This document shows, piece after piece, positions 10,355 through 18,151 of a stretch of 64,000 nt of DNA. Position 1 is the stretch's first letter; each line of letters starts with the position of its first letter. This stretch comes from Rhodococcus oxybenzonivorans (GTDB taxonomy: Bacteria; Actinomycetota; Actinomycetes; Mycobacteriales; Mycobacteriaceae), in contig NZ_CP021354.1 in assembly GCF_003130705.1 (NCBI RefSeq), forward strand, positions 3,162,001 through 3,226,000. Reading direction: 5' to 3'. The position numbers and the translations under genes are program-made. The notes under the pieces are model-generated. The model did no database searches. It saw only the letters and a program-made list of their open reading frames with translations, and was not told the DNA's origin.

Positions 10355-11410
10355 GTGAAGTTTGCGATGTTCCAGACCCCGTTCATGCGCCCCGAGCGCA
10401 CCCCTCGACAGGTGTTCGACTTTGCGGTGGACCAAGCCATCGAGTGCGACCGTCTCGGTTTCACCGAGTACTGGATCGGCGAGCACGCCACCATGTCGTG
10501 GGAGTCGATCACCAATCCCGAGCTGATCATTGCGGCGTCGGCCCGGCAGACACAGAAGATCAAGCTGTGCCCCGGTGCCCACCTGCTGCCGTACCACAAC
10601 CCGGCCTCCCTCGCGGCGCAGGTTGCCTGGATGACCCACGTCACCGAGGGTCGCTACATCCTCGGAATTGGATCCGGTGGCTACCCCAGTGACGCGAAGC
10701 TCCGCGGACTGAAGGACATGTCCACAAATCACAAGCGCACCACCGAGGCGCTCGAAATCATGAAGAACGTCTGGGAGAGCAAGCCCTTCCAGTTCGACGG
10801 TGAGTTCTACAGCGCCGGCTACCCGGAGAACGACGAACATCACGAGTACCGGAGCACCGCGCCGTACGGCGGCAAGGTCGAGATCGGGCTCGCGGGCCTG
10901 AGCCCCAACTCGCCGTCGCTGTCGTTCGCGGGCCGCAATGGCTACAACGCGCTCTCCGTGTACGCCGGTGAAGCGGCTATTGCGAATCACTGGAACACCT
11001 ACGAGCAGGCGGCCACCGAAGCCGGTATTTCGGTCAATCGCGAGAACTTCCGCGTTGTGCGTGACGTCATCGTCGCCGACACCGACGCCGAGGCCCGCAA
11101 GTTGGCCGTCGAAGGCGGCATCGGCAAGGCGTGGATGGAGTACCTCATCCCGGTCTACAAGCAGTTCGGGCTGCTCCAGGCGATGCTCCCCGACATGGAC
11201 ATGGCTGACGTGACTATCGACGACATTGTCGAGAAGGTATGGATCGTCGGTTCGCCCGACACGGTCGCCGAGAAGCTGAGCGCCGTGTGCGAGGCCACCG
11301 GAGGGTGGGGCACGACATTGGTCTACGGCCATGACTACCTCGACGATGTCAAGCCGTGGAACTACTCCCTCCAGCTGCTCACCGAAGAGGTCGCGCCGAA
11401 GATGGCGTGA
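10355..11410 (+). CDS. Luciferase-like flavin-dependent monooxygenase (candidate type II Baeyer-Villiger enzyme)
   Basis: 351-residue TIM-barrel protein of the bacterial luciferase-like monooxygenase family. WIGEHATMSW and GRYILGIGSGGYPSDA are typical FMN-site segments. The family uses reduced FMN from a separate reductase; a flavin reductase gene lies at 14148 in the same regulon. Related two-component enzymes (diketocamphane monooxygenases) lactonise bicyclic terpene ketones, so oxidation of oxocineole is plausible but unproven. The GTG start has GAAAGG seven bases upstream. It leads an operon with a SnoaL-like protein and an SDR. Confidence 0.85.
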   Translation: MKFAMFQTPFMRPERTPRQVFDFAVDQAIECDRLGFTEYWIGEHATMSWESITNPELIIAASARQTQKIKLCPGAHLLPYHNPASLAAQVAWMTHVTEGRYILGIGSGGYPSDAKLRGLKDMSTNHKRTTEALEIMKNVWESKPFQFDGEFYSAGYPENDEHHEYRSTAPYGGKVEIGLAGLSPNSPSLSFAGRNGYNALSVYAGEAAIANHWNTYEQAATEAGISVNRENFRVVRDVIVADTDAEARKLAVEGGIGKAWMEYLIPVYKQFGLLQAMLPDMDMADVTIDDIVEKVWIVGSPDTVAEKLSAVCEATGGWGTTLVYGHDYLDDVKPWNYSLQLLTEEVAPKMA

Positions 11411-11452
11411 CGGCACATCCCCACCGAAGAACCGACGAAAGGTAGTTGCACG

Positions 11453-11854
11453 ATGACCACACAGCCATCGACCGCCCGGACGTCGGCGGCGGTCCCCGTC
11501 GTCGAGAAGTTTATCGAGGCGTACAACAGCGGAGACGTCGCCGCCATCCTCGAGGTGACCGCTCCTGACCTGACGGTCGAGCACCATAACCGGGGCGTCA
11601 AGGTCGACAGCGCGCAGGCCTTCGCCGACCTGCTCGCATCCTTTGCCGGGGCGTTCCCCGACAAGCACTTCGAGAACCGCCGCGCTCTGCACGTGGTGGA
11701 CGACAACACAGTTCTGGTCGAACAGACATGGGTGGCCACTGCGATTGCAGACGTACCGGGATGGGCGCAGACCGGGGAGACGGTGCGACTGGATGTGTGC
11801 ACCCGGTTCACCGTCCACGAAGGGGTTGTCACGGAGTACCACGACTATGGATAA
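11453..11854 (+). CDS. SnoaL/NTF2-like small protein
   Basis: 133-residue protein with the cone-shaped NTF2/SnoaL-like fold pattern: FIEAYNSGDVAAI near the N-terminus, then FADLLASFAGAFPD and a C-terminal FTVHEGVVTEYHDYG strand pair. Members are isomerases, cyclases, hydratases or non-enzymatic; the substrate cannot be read from the sequence. A GAAAGG ribosome-binding site precedes the ATG. It overlaps the next SDR gene by eight bases, so it is co-translated. In this island it may act on an unstable ring-cleavage intermediate (inference). Confidence 0.75.
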   Translation: MTTQPSTARTSAAVPVVEKFIEAYNSGDVAAILEVTAPDLTVEHHNRGVKVDSAQAFADLLASFAGAFPDKHFENRRALHVVDDNTVLVEQTWVATAIADVPGWAQTGETVRLDVCTRFTVHEGVVTEYHDYG

Positions 11855-12815
11855 CGGGCGTACGCAGATGCGGTTCGATGGGCAGGTCGTCGTCGTCACC
11901 GGTGCCGGTCGCGGCCTGGGCCGTGAACACGCCCTGCAGTTCGCGGCGCGTGGCGCGAACGTGGTCGTCAACGATCTCGGTGTCGAATCCGGGAGTGACG
12001 GCGCAGACATCAGCGTCGCTCAGACCGTCGTCGACGAAATCGCCGCCGCCGGCGGGACCGCGGTGGCCGATACCCACAGCGTCGCCGACGCCGACGGTGC
12101 CGCCGCCGTGATCGCTACCGCGACAGAGGCGTTCGGTCGAGTAGATGTTCTGGTCAACAACGCCGGCATCATCTCCTACGGACTCTTCGGGGACCTGAGC
12201 GACGACCAGTGGCACCGCATGCAATCGATCACCGTAGACGGGACCTACTTCATGTCCCGAGCGGCATGGCCGGTGTTCCGGGCGCAGGGTCGGGGAGTGA
12301 TCGTCAACACCACCTCGAATGCGGGATTCGCCGGGTGCCCACAGCTGAGTCACTACGGGACGGCCAAGCTGGCGATCGCCGGTCTGACCAAGAGTCTTGC
12401 CCTCGAGGGTGAAGAACTCGGAATTCGTGTGAACGCGATTGCGCCGATGGCCATCACCCGAATGAACAGGGATGCCTTCTTCAGTGGTGCCGAGCGTGAG
12501 TCCGAGGACTGGCAGGGAGAACTTCGTAGCGGGAAGATCCCGATGGGGCCGGCGGAGATCGTGTCACCCACCGTCCTGTGGCTGGCACACCAATCGACCA
12601 CGGTGAGCGGCGAGATCTTCAGCACCTCGTCGGGGAAAGTCGCCCGGGTTGCGTTCGTAGTGGGGGAGGGGTGGTTCGATCCGAACCACACACCCGAAGA
12701 CCTTCGTGACAACGGACGAGTGATCGGCGAACTCGGCGACTTCATCGAGCCGAAGTCGACCAACGACGAATTAGCACTCATTCCGCCGTTGTTCGCTGGG
12801 CACGTCCACACCTGA
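11847..12815 (+). CDS. Short-chain dehydrogenase (3-hydroxyacyl-CoA dehydrogenase-like)
   Basis: 322-residue SDR, longer than a minimal classical SDR. TGAGRGLG binds the nucleotide, NNAG and YGTAK (catalytic Tyr/Lys) follow. The start VVVVTGAGRGLGREHA and overall length recall the dehydrogenase domain of multifunctional enzyme type 2, so an acyl-CoA or a terpenoid alcohol are both possible substrates. ATG 11868 (MRFDGQV) is an equally good start. It ends the luciferase-like operon. Confidence 0.82.
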   Translation: MDNGRTQMRFDGQVVVVTGAGRGLGREHALQFAARGANVVVNDLGVESGSDGADISVAQTVVDEIAAAGGTAVADTHSVADADGAAAVIATATEAFGRVDVLVNNAGIISYGLFGDLSDDQWHRMQSITVDGTYFMSRAAWPVFRAQGRGVIVNTTSNAGFAGCPQLSHYGTAKLAIAGLTKSLALEGEELGIRVNAIAPMAITRMNRDAFFSGAERESEDWQGELRSGKIPMGPAEIVSPTVLWLAHQSTTVSGEIFSTSSGKVARVAFVVGEGWFDPNHTPEDLRDNGRVIGELGDFIEPKSTNDELALIPPLFAGHVHT

Positions 12816-13115
12816 CAGGTGTCTCGATCGCCAAGCAGGAGGGCGTCTCGTCGAGACAGTCGTGCCCCGGCAGGTCGGGCTCGGGTGAGCTCGGTGCGCT
12901 CATGAACTGCGTCGGCGCCGAAGATTGAAGAGGCCGATCACGGCACGAGGAAGTCCCCCTTCAACGAGGCGAAAGTGCAGACCCGAAACGCTGCCTTTCA
13001 CTGAATTGTTCACCGGACCGAGTTCCACTGCACAGAGGCCCGCTCTGCCAAATGCTCGCTGGCAGGGCGGGCCGACGTCGCTCCTGCGGCCTGAGACGAG
13101 AAAGAGAAAACGGAA
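12816..13115 (+). other. Intergenic region, no gene seen
   Basis: This 300-base gap between the SDR and the cyclase-family gene has no convincing coding frame and no copy of the island operator. The cyclase gene may have its own promoter here or be read from upstream. Confidence 0.5.
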
Positions 13116-14051
13116 ATGGCTGATCGAAAAGAACTGCCCTACGACGAGCTCCCAGAGCTCGGGAATCTCGGAGTCCGGCATAGTTGGGAGGTGTTGCCGA
13201 AGGAATTCGGGACCCTCGACCGGCTAGACGAAGGGTCCGTCACACGCGGTGTGCGATCGGTGTCGAGTGGCAAGACATTCGGCCTGTCCCTGCCGCTGAC
13301 CACGTTCGACCCGCCACTGTTCGGACGTCCGAGTGTCAAGCATGAGGTCTTCGAGGCCGGGAGGAACACCTACGAGGACAACATCGATTCGTTCAATCCG
13401 CAGTCGGCGTCGCAGTGGGACGGGTTGGGCCACGTACGTGCCCGTGAGCACGGCTACTTCGGTGGGATCACCGACGACGCCGAAGCGCACAGTGCGCTGA
13501 GCGTGCACCGCTGGGCGCAGCACGGGATTGTCGGCCGGGGTGTCCTGCTCGATGTAGCTGGGCACTTCGAGCGGACCGGCGCCGAGTGGGACCCTTTCGC
13601 CGGCTCGATCCTGCAGGTGGCCGACCTCGAAGCGGTTGCGCAGGCGCAGGATGTGACCTTCGAACGAGGAGACATCTTGTGCGTGCGCACGGGCTGGGTG
13701 GCGGAGTACCGCACTCGCAAGGGAGCGGGCGAAGACATGACCACTGCAGGCGACAGATTCTCCGGCCTGTCTGCGGCGGAACCGATGGCGCGTTTCCTGT
13801 GGGACTCCGGATTCGCGGCAGTGTGCACCGACAACCCCGCCGTCGAGAGCGCGCCCGGCAATCGTGAGGACGGGTCGCTCCACCGGCGGCTCATTCCGGC
13901 GCTCGGCTTCGTCCTGGCCGAACTGCTGGACTTCGACGCACTGGCGGCTCATTGTGCGGGTAGTGGCCGCTGGGACTTCTTGTTCACCGCTGCGCCGCTG
14001 CCCTTGGAGGGTGCGGTGAGTTCCCCAGCCAACGCGGTCGCGATCACATAA
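13116..14051 (+). CDS. Cyclase-family (kynurenine-formamidase-like) metal hydrolase, SQWDGLGH type
   Basis: 311-residue protein of the cyclase/kynurenine formamidase-like family. Canonical members bind metal through HxGTHxD; this branch carries SQWDGLGHV at the matching place and later CVRTGW and CTDNPAVE. Members hydrolyse amides, esters or lactones. The place between Baeyer-Villiger candidates suggests a lactone hydrolase (inference). A second, canonical family member is at 28660. A weak GGAA precedes the ATG. Confidence 0.75.
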   Translation: MADRKELPYDELPELGNLGVRHSWEVLPKEFGTLDRLDEGSVTRGVRSVSSGKTFGLSLPLTTFDPPLFGRPSVKHEVFEAGRNTYEDNIDSFNPQSASQWDGLGHVRAREHGYFGGITDDAEAHSALSVHRWAQHGIVGRGVLLDVAGHFERTGAEWDPFAGSILQVADLEAVAQAQDVTFERGDILCVRTGWVAEYRTRKGAGEDMTTAGDRFSGLSAAEPMARFLWDSGFAAVCTDNPAVESAPGNREDGSLHRRLIPALGFVLAELLDFDALAAHCAGSGRWDFLFTAAPLPLEGAVSSPANAVAIT

Positions 14052-14094
14052 CCCCCGTTGACTGGTGAGGTCCGGATCACATACAGTGAATCTA

Positions 14095-14110
14095 CCAACC
14101 AATCGTTTGA
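14095..14110. promoter_or_regulatory. Island operator site 2 (before flavin reductase and carboxylase operon)
   Basis: CCAACCAATCGTTTGA; the reverse complement TCAAACGATTGGTTGG matches the island operator consensus. It is 38 bases upstream of the flavin reductase start, which implies a separate promoter for the reductase-accB-accC-carboxyltransferase unit. Confidence 0.7.
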
Positions 14111-14147
14111 ATACGTTACGTCCTGTACGTTGATGAAGGGTCAAGAC

Positions 14148-14639
14148 ATGAACCAGCCGATCATTGACGCAGCCGAGTTCCGGCGCGTGCTCGGTCACCT
14201 TCCGACCGGTGTGGTGGTAGTGACATCGACTGTCGACGGTGCGCCGGTCGGCATGGCCTGCAACTCTTTCACCTCGATCTCGCTGGACCCCGCACTCGTC
14301 GGCTTCAGTGTCGCGCACACCTCGAGCACCTGGCCCCCGATCCGGACAGAAGGCAGCTTCTGCATCAACGTCCTCGCAGAAGATCACGCCGACCTCACGC
14401 GTAACTTCTCGCGCAAGGGCATCGACCGTTTCGAAGGTGTGGACTGGCAGGCGCGCTCGGGCGGCCCGGGTCTCGACGGCGCGGTCGCTTGGATCGACTG
14501 CACCCTCTGGCGTGAATACGAAGCAGGCGATCACATGATCGTGCTCGGCAAGGTCCACTCCATCGAGGCGGCGCCCGACGTATCACCACTGGTGTTTTGC
14601 AGGGGCGCCTACGGTGCATTCGCGACAGCCCTCAACTGA
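14148..14639 (+). CDS. Flavin reductase (HpaC-like, FMN/FAD reductase component)
   Basis: 163-residue flavin reductase-like protein. FRRVLGHLPTGVVVVTS at the N-terminus, then ACNSFTSISLDPALVGFSV and SFCINVLAEDH, are the family pattern. It reduces free FMN or FAD with NAD(P)H and delivers it to a monooxygenase; the luciferase-like gene at 10355 is the obvious client. ATG 14148 is preferred over ATG 14133 because GAAGGG lies before it. An operator sits just upstream, and accB follows after 72 bases. Confidence 0.88.
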   Translation: MNQPIIDAAEFRRVLGHLPTGVVVVTSTVDGAPVGMACNSFTSISLDPALVGFSVAHTSSTWPPIRTEGSFCINVLAEDHADLTRNFSRKGIDRFEGVDWQARSGGPGLDGAVAWIDCTLWREYEAGDHMIVLGKVHSIEAAPDVSPLVFCRGAYGAFATALN

Positions 14640-14711
14640 CGCGACCGGCGAACCACGAACAACGACCTCGAACACAATTCCCCGAGCGGGAAAGTCACCA
14701 GGAGAAGCACT

Positions 14712-15242
14712 ATGAGCCTGACTCATCAGGAGATCAGAGAGATCGTCCTCGCGCTGCAAGATTCCGAATGGGATCAGGCGGCCGTGACGGTCGGCGATGT
14801 ACGCATCGCCCTCGGACGCAACGGCGTCGATCTGCTGCCCGCATCGGCGCCGACCACTGGGGCCACCGCACCGCCGGTCCCGGCACCGGCCGCCGCGCCG
14901 GCGACCCCTCCCGCGCCGGTCGCCGCGGCCCCCGTGGTACCCGCAGCACCTGTGGCGCCCCCCGCAGCACCAACACCGAACGTATCGGACGTAGACGGCC
15001 ACGTCGTGACCGCACCCAGCGTCGGGGTCTTCTGGAAGACACCGCAGCCGGGGCAGCCACCGTTCGTCGAGATCGGGTCCGAGGTGGAGGCCGGCGACAC
15101 CCTCTGCATCATCGAGGTCATGAAGCTGATGAACAACGTCACCGCCGACGTCGCAGGCACCATCGTCGCCATCCACCAGGACAACGCCACCCAGGTGGAG
15201 TTCGGCACCGCGCTGTTCACCATCGCGCCCCGGGACGCGTGA
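14712..15242 (+). CDS. Biotin carboxyl carrier protein
   Basis: 176-residue biotin carrier. An N-terminal helical region is followed by an Ala/Pro-rich linker (residues ~45-90) and a biotinyl domain with EVMKLM, biotinylated on Lys138. It shuttles carboxybiotin between the biotin carboxylase encoded next and the carboxyltransferase at 16608. The domain layout is that of AccB, but the operon has a PycB-type rather than an AccA/AccD-type carboxyltransferase, so it does not serve fatty-acid synthesis. It lies four bases before the carboxylase start. Confidence 0.92.
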   Translation: MSLTHQEIREIVLALQDSEWDQAAVTVGDVRIALGRNGVDLLPASAPTTGATAPPVPAPAAAPATPPAPVAAAPVVPAAPVAPPAAPTPNVSDVDGHVVTAPSVGVFWKTPQPGQPPFVEIGSEVEAGDTLCIIEVMKLMNNVTADVAGTIVAIHQDNATQVEFGTALFTIAPRDA

Positions 15243-15246
15243 GAAC

Positions 15247-16611
15247 ATGCGTCGAGTACTGATCGCCAACCGCGGCGAAATCGCGGTACGTATCGTTCGA
15301 GCATGCTTCGACGAGGGAATCGAGAGTGTTCTCGCCGTCTCCGACTGCGACCGCGACTCCCTGGCAGCGCAACTTGCAGACCGGATCGTGGTCATCGGCC
15401 CGAGTTCGGCATCCGACAGCTACCTCTCCGTCGACCGCATCGTCGCAGCCGCTTTGTTCGCAGACTGCGACGCCATCCACCCCGGTTACGGATTCCTCTC
15501 GGAAAGAACCGATCTCGTCGAAGCCTGCGCCGAGAACGGTGTGACCTTCATCGGTCCGCCGGCAGAGGTCATGCGCCGATCGGGCGACAAACTCACCGCA
15601 CGTCGCACCGCCGACGAGCTGGGCATCCCGACAGGATCGGGCACAGCCGGTCTGCTGACGGTGGAGGACGCACTTGCCGCAGCCGACGAACTGAACGACT
15701 ACCCGTTGCTGCTCAAAGCATCCGCCGGAGGCGGTGGCCGCGGGATGACGGTGATTCGCAGCCGGGAAGACGTGCAGCAGCACTTCTCGCGGTCGAGCAA
15801 CGAAGCCGAGCGAGCGTTCGGTGACGGCACCATCTACCTGGAGCGGTACGTAGAGTTCGCCCGCCACGTCGAGGTTCAGATCATGGCCGATACCCACGGC
15901 AACGTCTGCCACCTCGGCGAGCGGGACTGTTCGACACAGCGCCGATACCAGAAACTCGTCGAGGAGGCCCCCGCCGTCGGGCTCCCACAGGACCTGCTCG
16001 AGCGGGTACGGAACGCCGCCGTCGATCTCGCGAAGGGGCTCGGATACGTCGGAGCGGGGACCGTGGAGTTCCTCGTCGACACCGAACGCGACGACTTCGT
16101 CTTCCTCGAGGTCAACGCCCGCGTGCAGGTGGAGCATCCGGTTACCGAAATGGTGACTGGCATCGACATCGTTCGCGAGCAGCTGCGCGTCGCGCAAGGA
16201 CTTCCGCTGTCGTTCACCCAGGACAGCGTCACCCTCGGCGGACACGCCATCGAATGCCGAATCAACGCCGAGGACGCACGGAACAATTTCCTCCCCCGAC
16301 CCGGGCGCATCGACCACTGGGTCGCGCCGCAAGGCGCCGGAATCCGCGTTGACACCTATGCCTTCCCCGGTGCCGCGATCCCCCCGTACTACGACTCGAT
16401 GATCGCGAAGCTGATCGTGCATGCGGACACCCGCCAAGACGCGATCGACTTGATGGCACGCGCCCTGAAGAAGCTCCGCATCGAGGGCGTTCCCACCACG
16501 GTATCTCTGCACTCGGCCCTCATGGCGGACAAGGCATTCCAGCACAGCCCTGTCACCACCAAGTGGCTCGAGAACGAATTCCTACCCACCTGGGAGGAGC
16601 AGATCTCATGA
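15247..16611 (+). CDS. Biotin carboxylase subunit
   Basis: 454-residue ATP-grasp biotin carboxylase of the AccC type. It contains RVLIANRGEIAVRI at the N-terminus, the glycine-rich ASAGGGGRGM ATP loop, HVEVQIMAD, and EVNARVQVEHPVTEM with the catalytic region. It uses ATP and bicarbonate to carboxylate biotin on the carrier protein. The usual N-terminal Rossmann, ATP-grasp and C-terminal domains are all present, and the length is normal. The stop overlaps the carboxyltransferase start (ATGA), so the three subunits are made together. Confidence 0.94.
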   Translation: MRRVLIANRGEIAVRIVRACFDEGIESVLAVSDCDRDSLAAQLADRIVVIGPSSASDSYLSVDRIVAAALFADCDAIHPGYGFLSERTDLVEACAENGVTFIGPPAEVMRRSGDKLTARRTADELGIPTGSGTAGLLTVEDALAAADELNDYPLLLKASAGGGGRGMTVIRSREDVQQHFSRSSNEAERAFGDGTIYLERYVEFARHVEVQIMADTHGNVCHLGERDCSTQRRYQKLVEEAPAVGLPQDLLERVRNAAVDLAKGLGYVGAGTVEFLVDTERDDFVFLEVNARVQVEHPVTEMVTGIDIVREQLRVAQGLPLSFTQDSVTLGGHAIECRINAEDARNNFLPRPGRIDHWVAPQGAGIRVDTYAFPGAAIPPYYDSMIAKLIVHADTRQDAIDLMARALKKLRIEGVPTTVSLHSALMADKAFQHSPVTTKWLENEFLPTWEEQIS

Positions 16612-18074
16612 CAACCATCGAGTTCGTGGACCAGACTCTGCGTGACGGCCAGCAGAGTCTGTGGGGCCTGAAGATGCGCCCCTACCAGGCAGCCGATGCC
16701 CTCGAACACCTCGACCGCGCGGGTTACCGAGTCGTCGACCTCACCGGCCCCGGCATGTTCACGGTGCTGCTGCGCACATTCAAGGACGATCCTTGGGCAG
16801 CAACAGATTTCCTGACCCAGGGTCTGAAGAACAACGTAGTCCGCTGCGGCATGCGCACCATCAGCGTCATCGGCTTCAACCATACCCCCGACTCGATCAT
16901 CGACCTGTGGATCCAGACGTTGATCAAACACGGCGTGACCAGTTTCTGGATCTACGACTGTCTCTACGACATGCCGACGATGTATCGGCTCGCAAAGGTG
17001 ATTCACGACAACGGTGGTGTGGCCGTTCCGGCGGTGATGTATGGCTTGACCGGCGCGCACGACGACGACTTCTTCGCTCAGCGGGCCAAGGAGATGGCCT
17101 CCTGGAAGGGAGTGCAAACGATCTACGTCGAGGACGCGGCCGGCGTGCTCAAACCCGAACGCGCTGCAACCTTGCTGCCGGCGATCCGCGCCGCCACCGG
17201 CACGATTCCCCTCGAACTGCACTGCCACAACACCACCGGGCTCGCCCCGTTGAACTACATCGAGGGCATCAAAGCGGGATTCACGATCCTGCACACGGCG
17301 TCCCGGCCGATGGCCAACGGGCCATCGCTGCCGTCGACCGAGGCAATGACCACCATCGTCGAATCGATGGGACACACCCACGGCCTCGACAAGTCGACAT
17401 TCGCACCGGTCGCCGCCAACTTCGAATGGGCGGCGCGCGACGCCGGATTCGAGCCGTCGGTGCCAGCCGAATACGACCCGCGGATCTACGACCATCAGCT
17501 GCCCGGAGGAATGACCGGCACACTGATCAGCCAGCTGCAGCAGCATGGAATGGCCGACAGGTTCCCTGCGGTGCTCGAGGAGATCCCCCGGGTGCGTCAG
17601 GAACTGGCATCCCCGATCATGGCGACACCGTTCAGCCAATTCGTCGGCATCCAGGCGGTTCTCAACGTGGTGACCGGCGAGCGGTACAAGCTGATCCCGG
17701 ACGAGGTCATCCGCTACGCGATGGGCCATTACGGCCCACTGATCCGTGACGTCGACCCGACGGTGATGGACAAAATCCTCGATTCCGCTCGCGCCAAAGA
17801 GTTCCAGGGCTGGGTCCGTCCACAGCCCAGCCTCGGTGAGATCCGTGCACAGTTCACACCGGGCATCAGCGACGAAGAGCTCCTGATGCGATTCATGACA
17901 TCCGACGAAGAGGTCGACGCCATGCTCGCCGCCGGCCCGATCCGGACCGATCCCAGGCGAAGCGAGAACGAGATCGTCCGAACCATCCAGGACCTGGCTC
18001 GCGGTGCGAGCGAGGTCACCTCGCTGTCCATCGCGCAGCCCGGATGGTCCTTGAACGCCTGCAAGAATCACTGA
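16608..18074 (+). CDS. Carboxyltransferase subunit, pyruvate carboxylase/OadA type, with Lys-to-Glu metal site
   Basis: 488-residue DRE-TIM carboxyltransferase: DQTLRDGQQS at the N-terminus, the His pair of HCHNT (205, 207), DHQLPGGM, and a C-terminal α-helical region. In pyruvate carboxylase, OadA and transcarboxylase 5S a carbamylated Lys in IKDMAG binds the metal; here the segment is YVEDAAG with Glu175. Glu could act as a built-in carboxylate ligand in place of the carbamate (inference). With its own carrier and biotin carboxylase it forms a three-subunit enzyme. The acceptor may be a ketone or keto acid from the terpene pathway rather than pyruvate. Confidence 0.88.
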   Translation: MTTIEFVDQTLRDGQQSLWGLKMRPYQAADALEHLDRAGYRVVDLTGPGMFTVLLRTFKDDPWAATDFLTQGLKNNVVRCGMRTISVIGFNHTPDSIIDLWIQTLIKHGVTSFWIYDCLYDMPTMYRLAKVIHDNGGVAVPAVMYGLTGAHDDDFFAQRAKEMASWKGVQTIYVEDAAGVLKPERAATLLPAIRAATGTIPLELHCHNTTGLAPLNYIEGIKAGFTILHTASRPMANGPSLPSTEAMTTIVESMGHTHGLDKSTFAPVAANFEWAARDAGFEPSVPAEYDPRIYDHQLPGGMTGTLISQLQQHGMADRFPAVLEEIPRVRQELASPIMATPFSQFVGIQAVLNVVTGERYKLIPDEVIRYAMGHYGPLIRDVDPTVMDKILDSARAKEFQGWVRPQPSLGEIRAQFTPGISDEELLMRFMTSDEEVDAMLAAGPIRTDPRRSENEIVRTIQDLARGASEVTSLSIAQPGWSLNACKNH

Positions 18075-18095
18075 GCACACGCCGTCGAAGGCAGA

Positions 18096-18126
18096 GGAAG
18101 CCCCCGAGTACTACTCGGGGGCTTCC
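18096..18126. terminator. Bidirectional terminator between convergent genes
   Basis: A 13-bp perfect stem (GGAAGCCCCCGAG / CTCGGGGGCTTCC) with a 5-base loop sits 21 bases after the carboxyltransferase stop and 26 bases beyond the stop of the reverse-strand acyl-CoA synthetase. Confidence 0.8.
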
Positions 18127-18151
18127 GTCATCTCCGCGGGCAAGCCTGTTG

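Noticed and set aside
10316..12010. A 564-codon open frame on the reverse strand
   Set aside because: It lies antisense to three well-supported genes and encodes a His/Arg/Val-rich sequence with no family motif; long antisense frames are expected in high-GC DNA with strong third-position GC bias.
14880..14980. Repetitive GCC/CCG-rich stretch that looks like a DNA repeat
   Set aside because: It is the Ala/Pro linker of the biotin carrier protein, not an independent repeat element.
14712..16611. Assignment of the carrier and carboxylase as housekeeping acetyl-CoA carboxylase
   Set aside because: The coupled carboxyltransferase is of the pyruvate carboxylase/OadA type and the operon has an island operator, so a fatty-acid synthesis role is unlikely.
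16389..18080. A 563-codon reverse frame over the carboxyltransferase
   Set aside because: Shadow of the accC/carboxyltransferase coding region; no motif or ribosome-binding site supports it.
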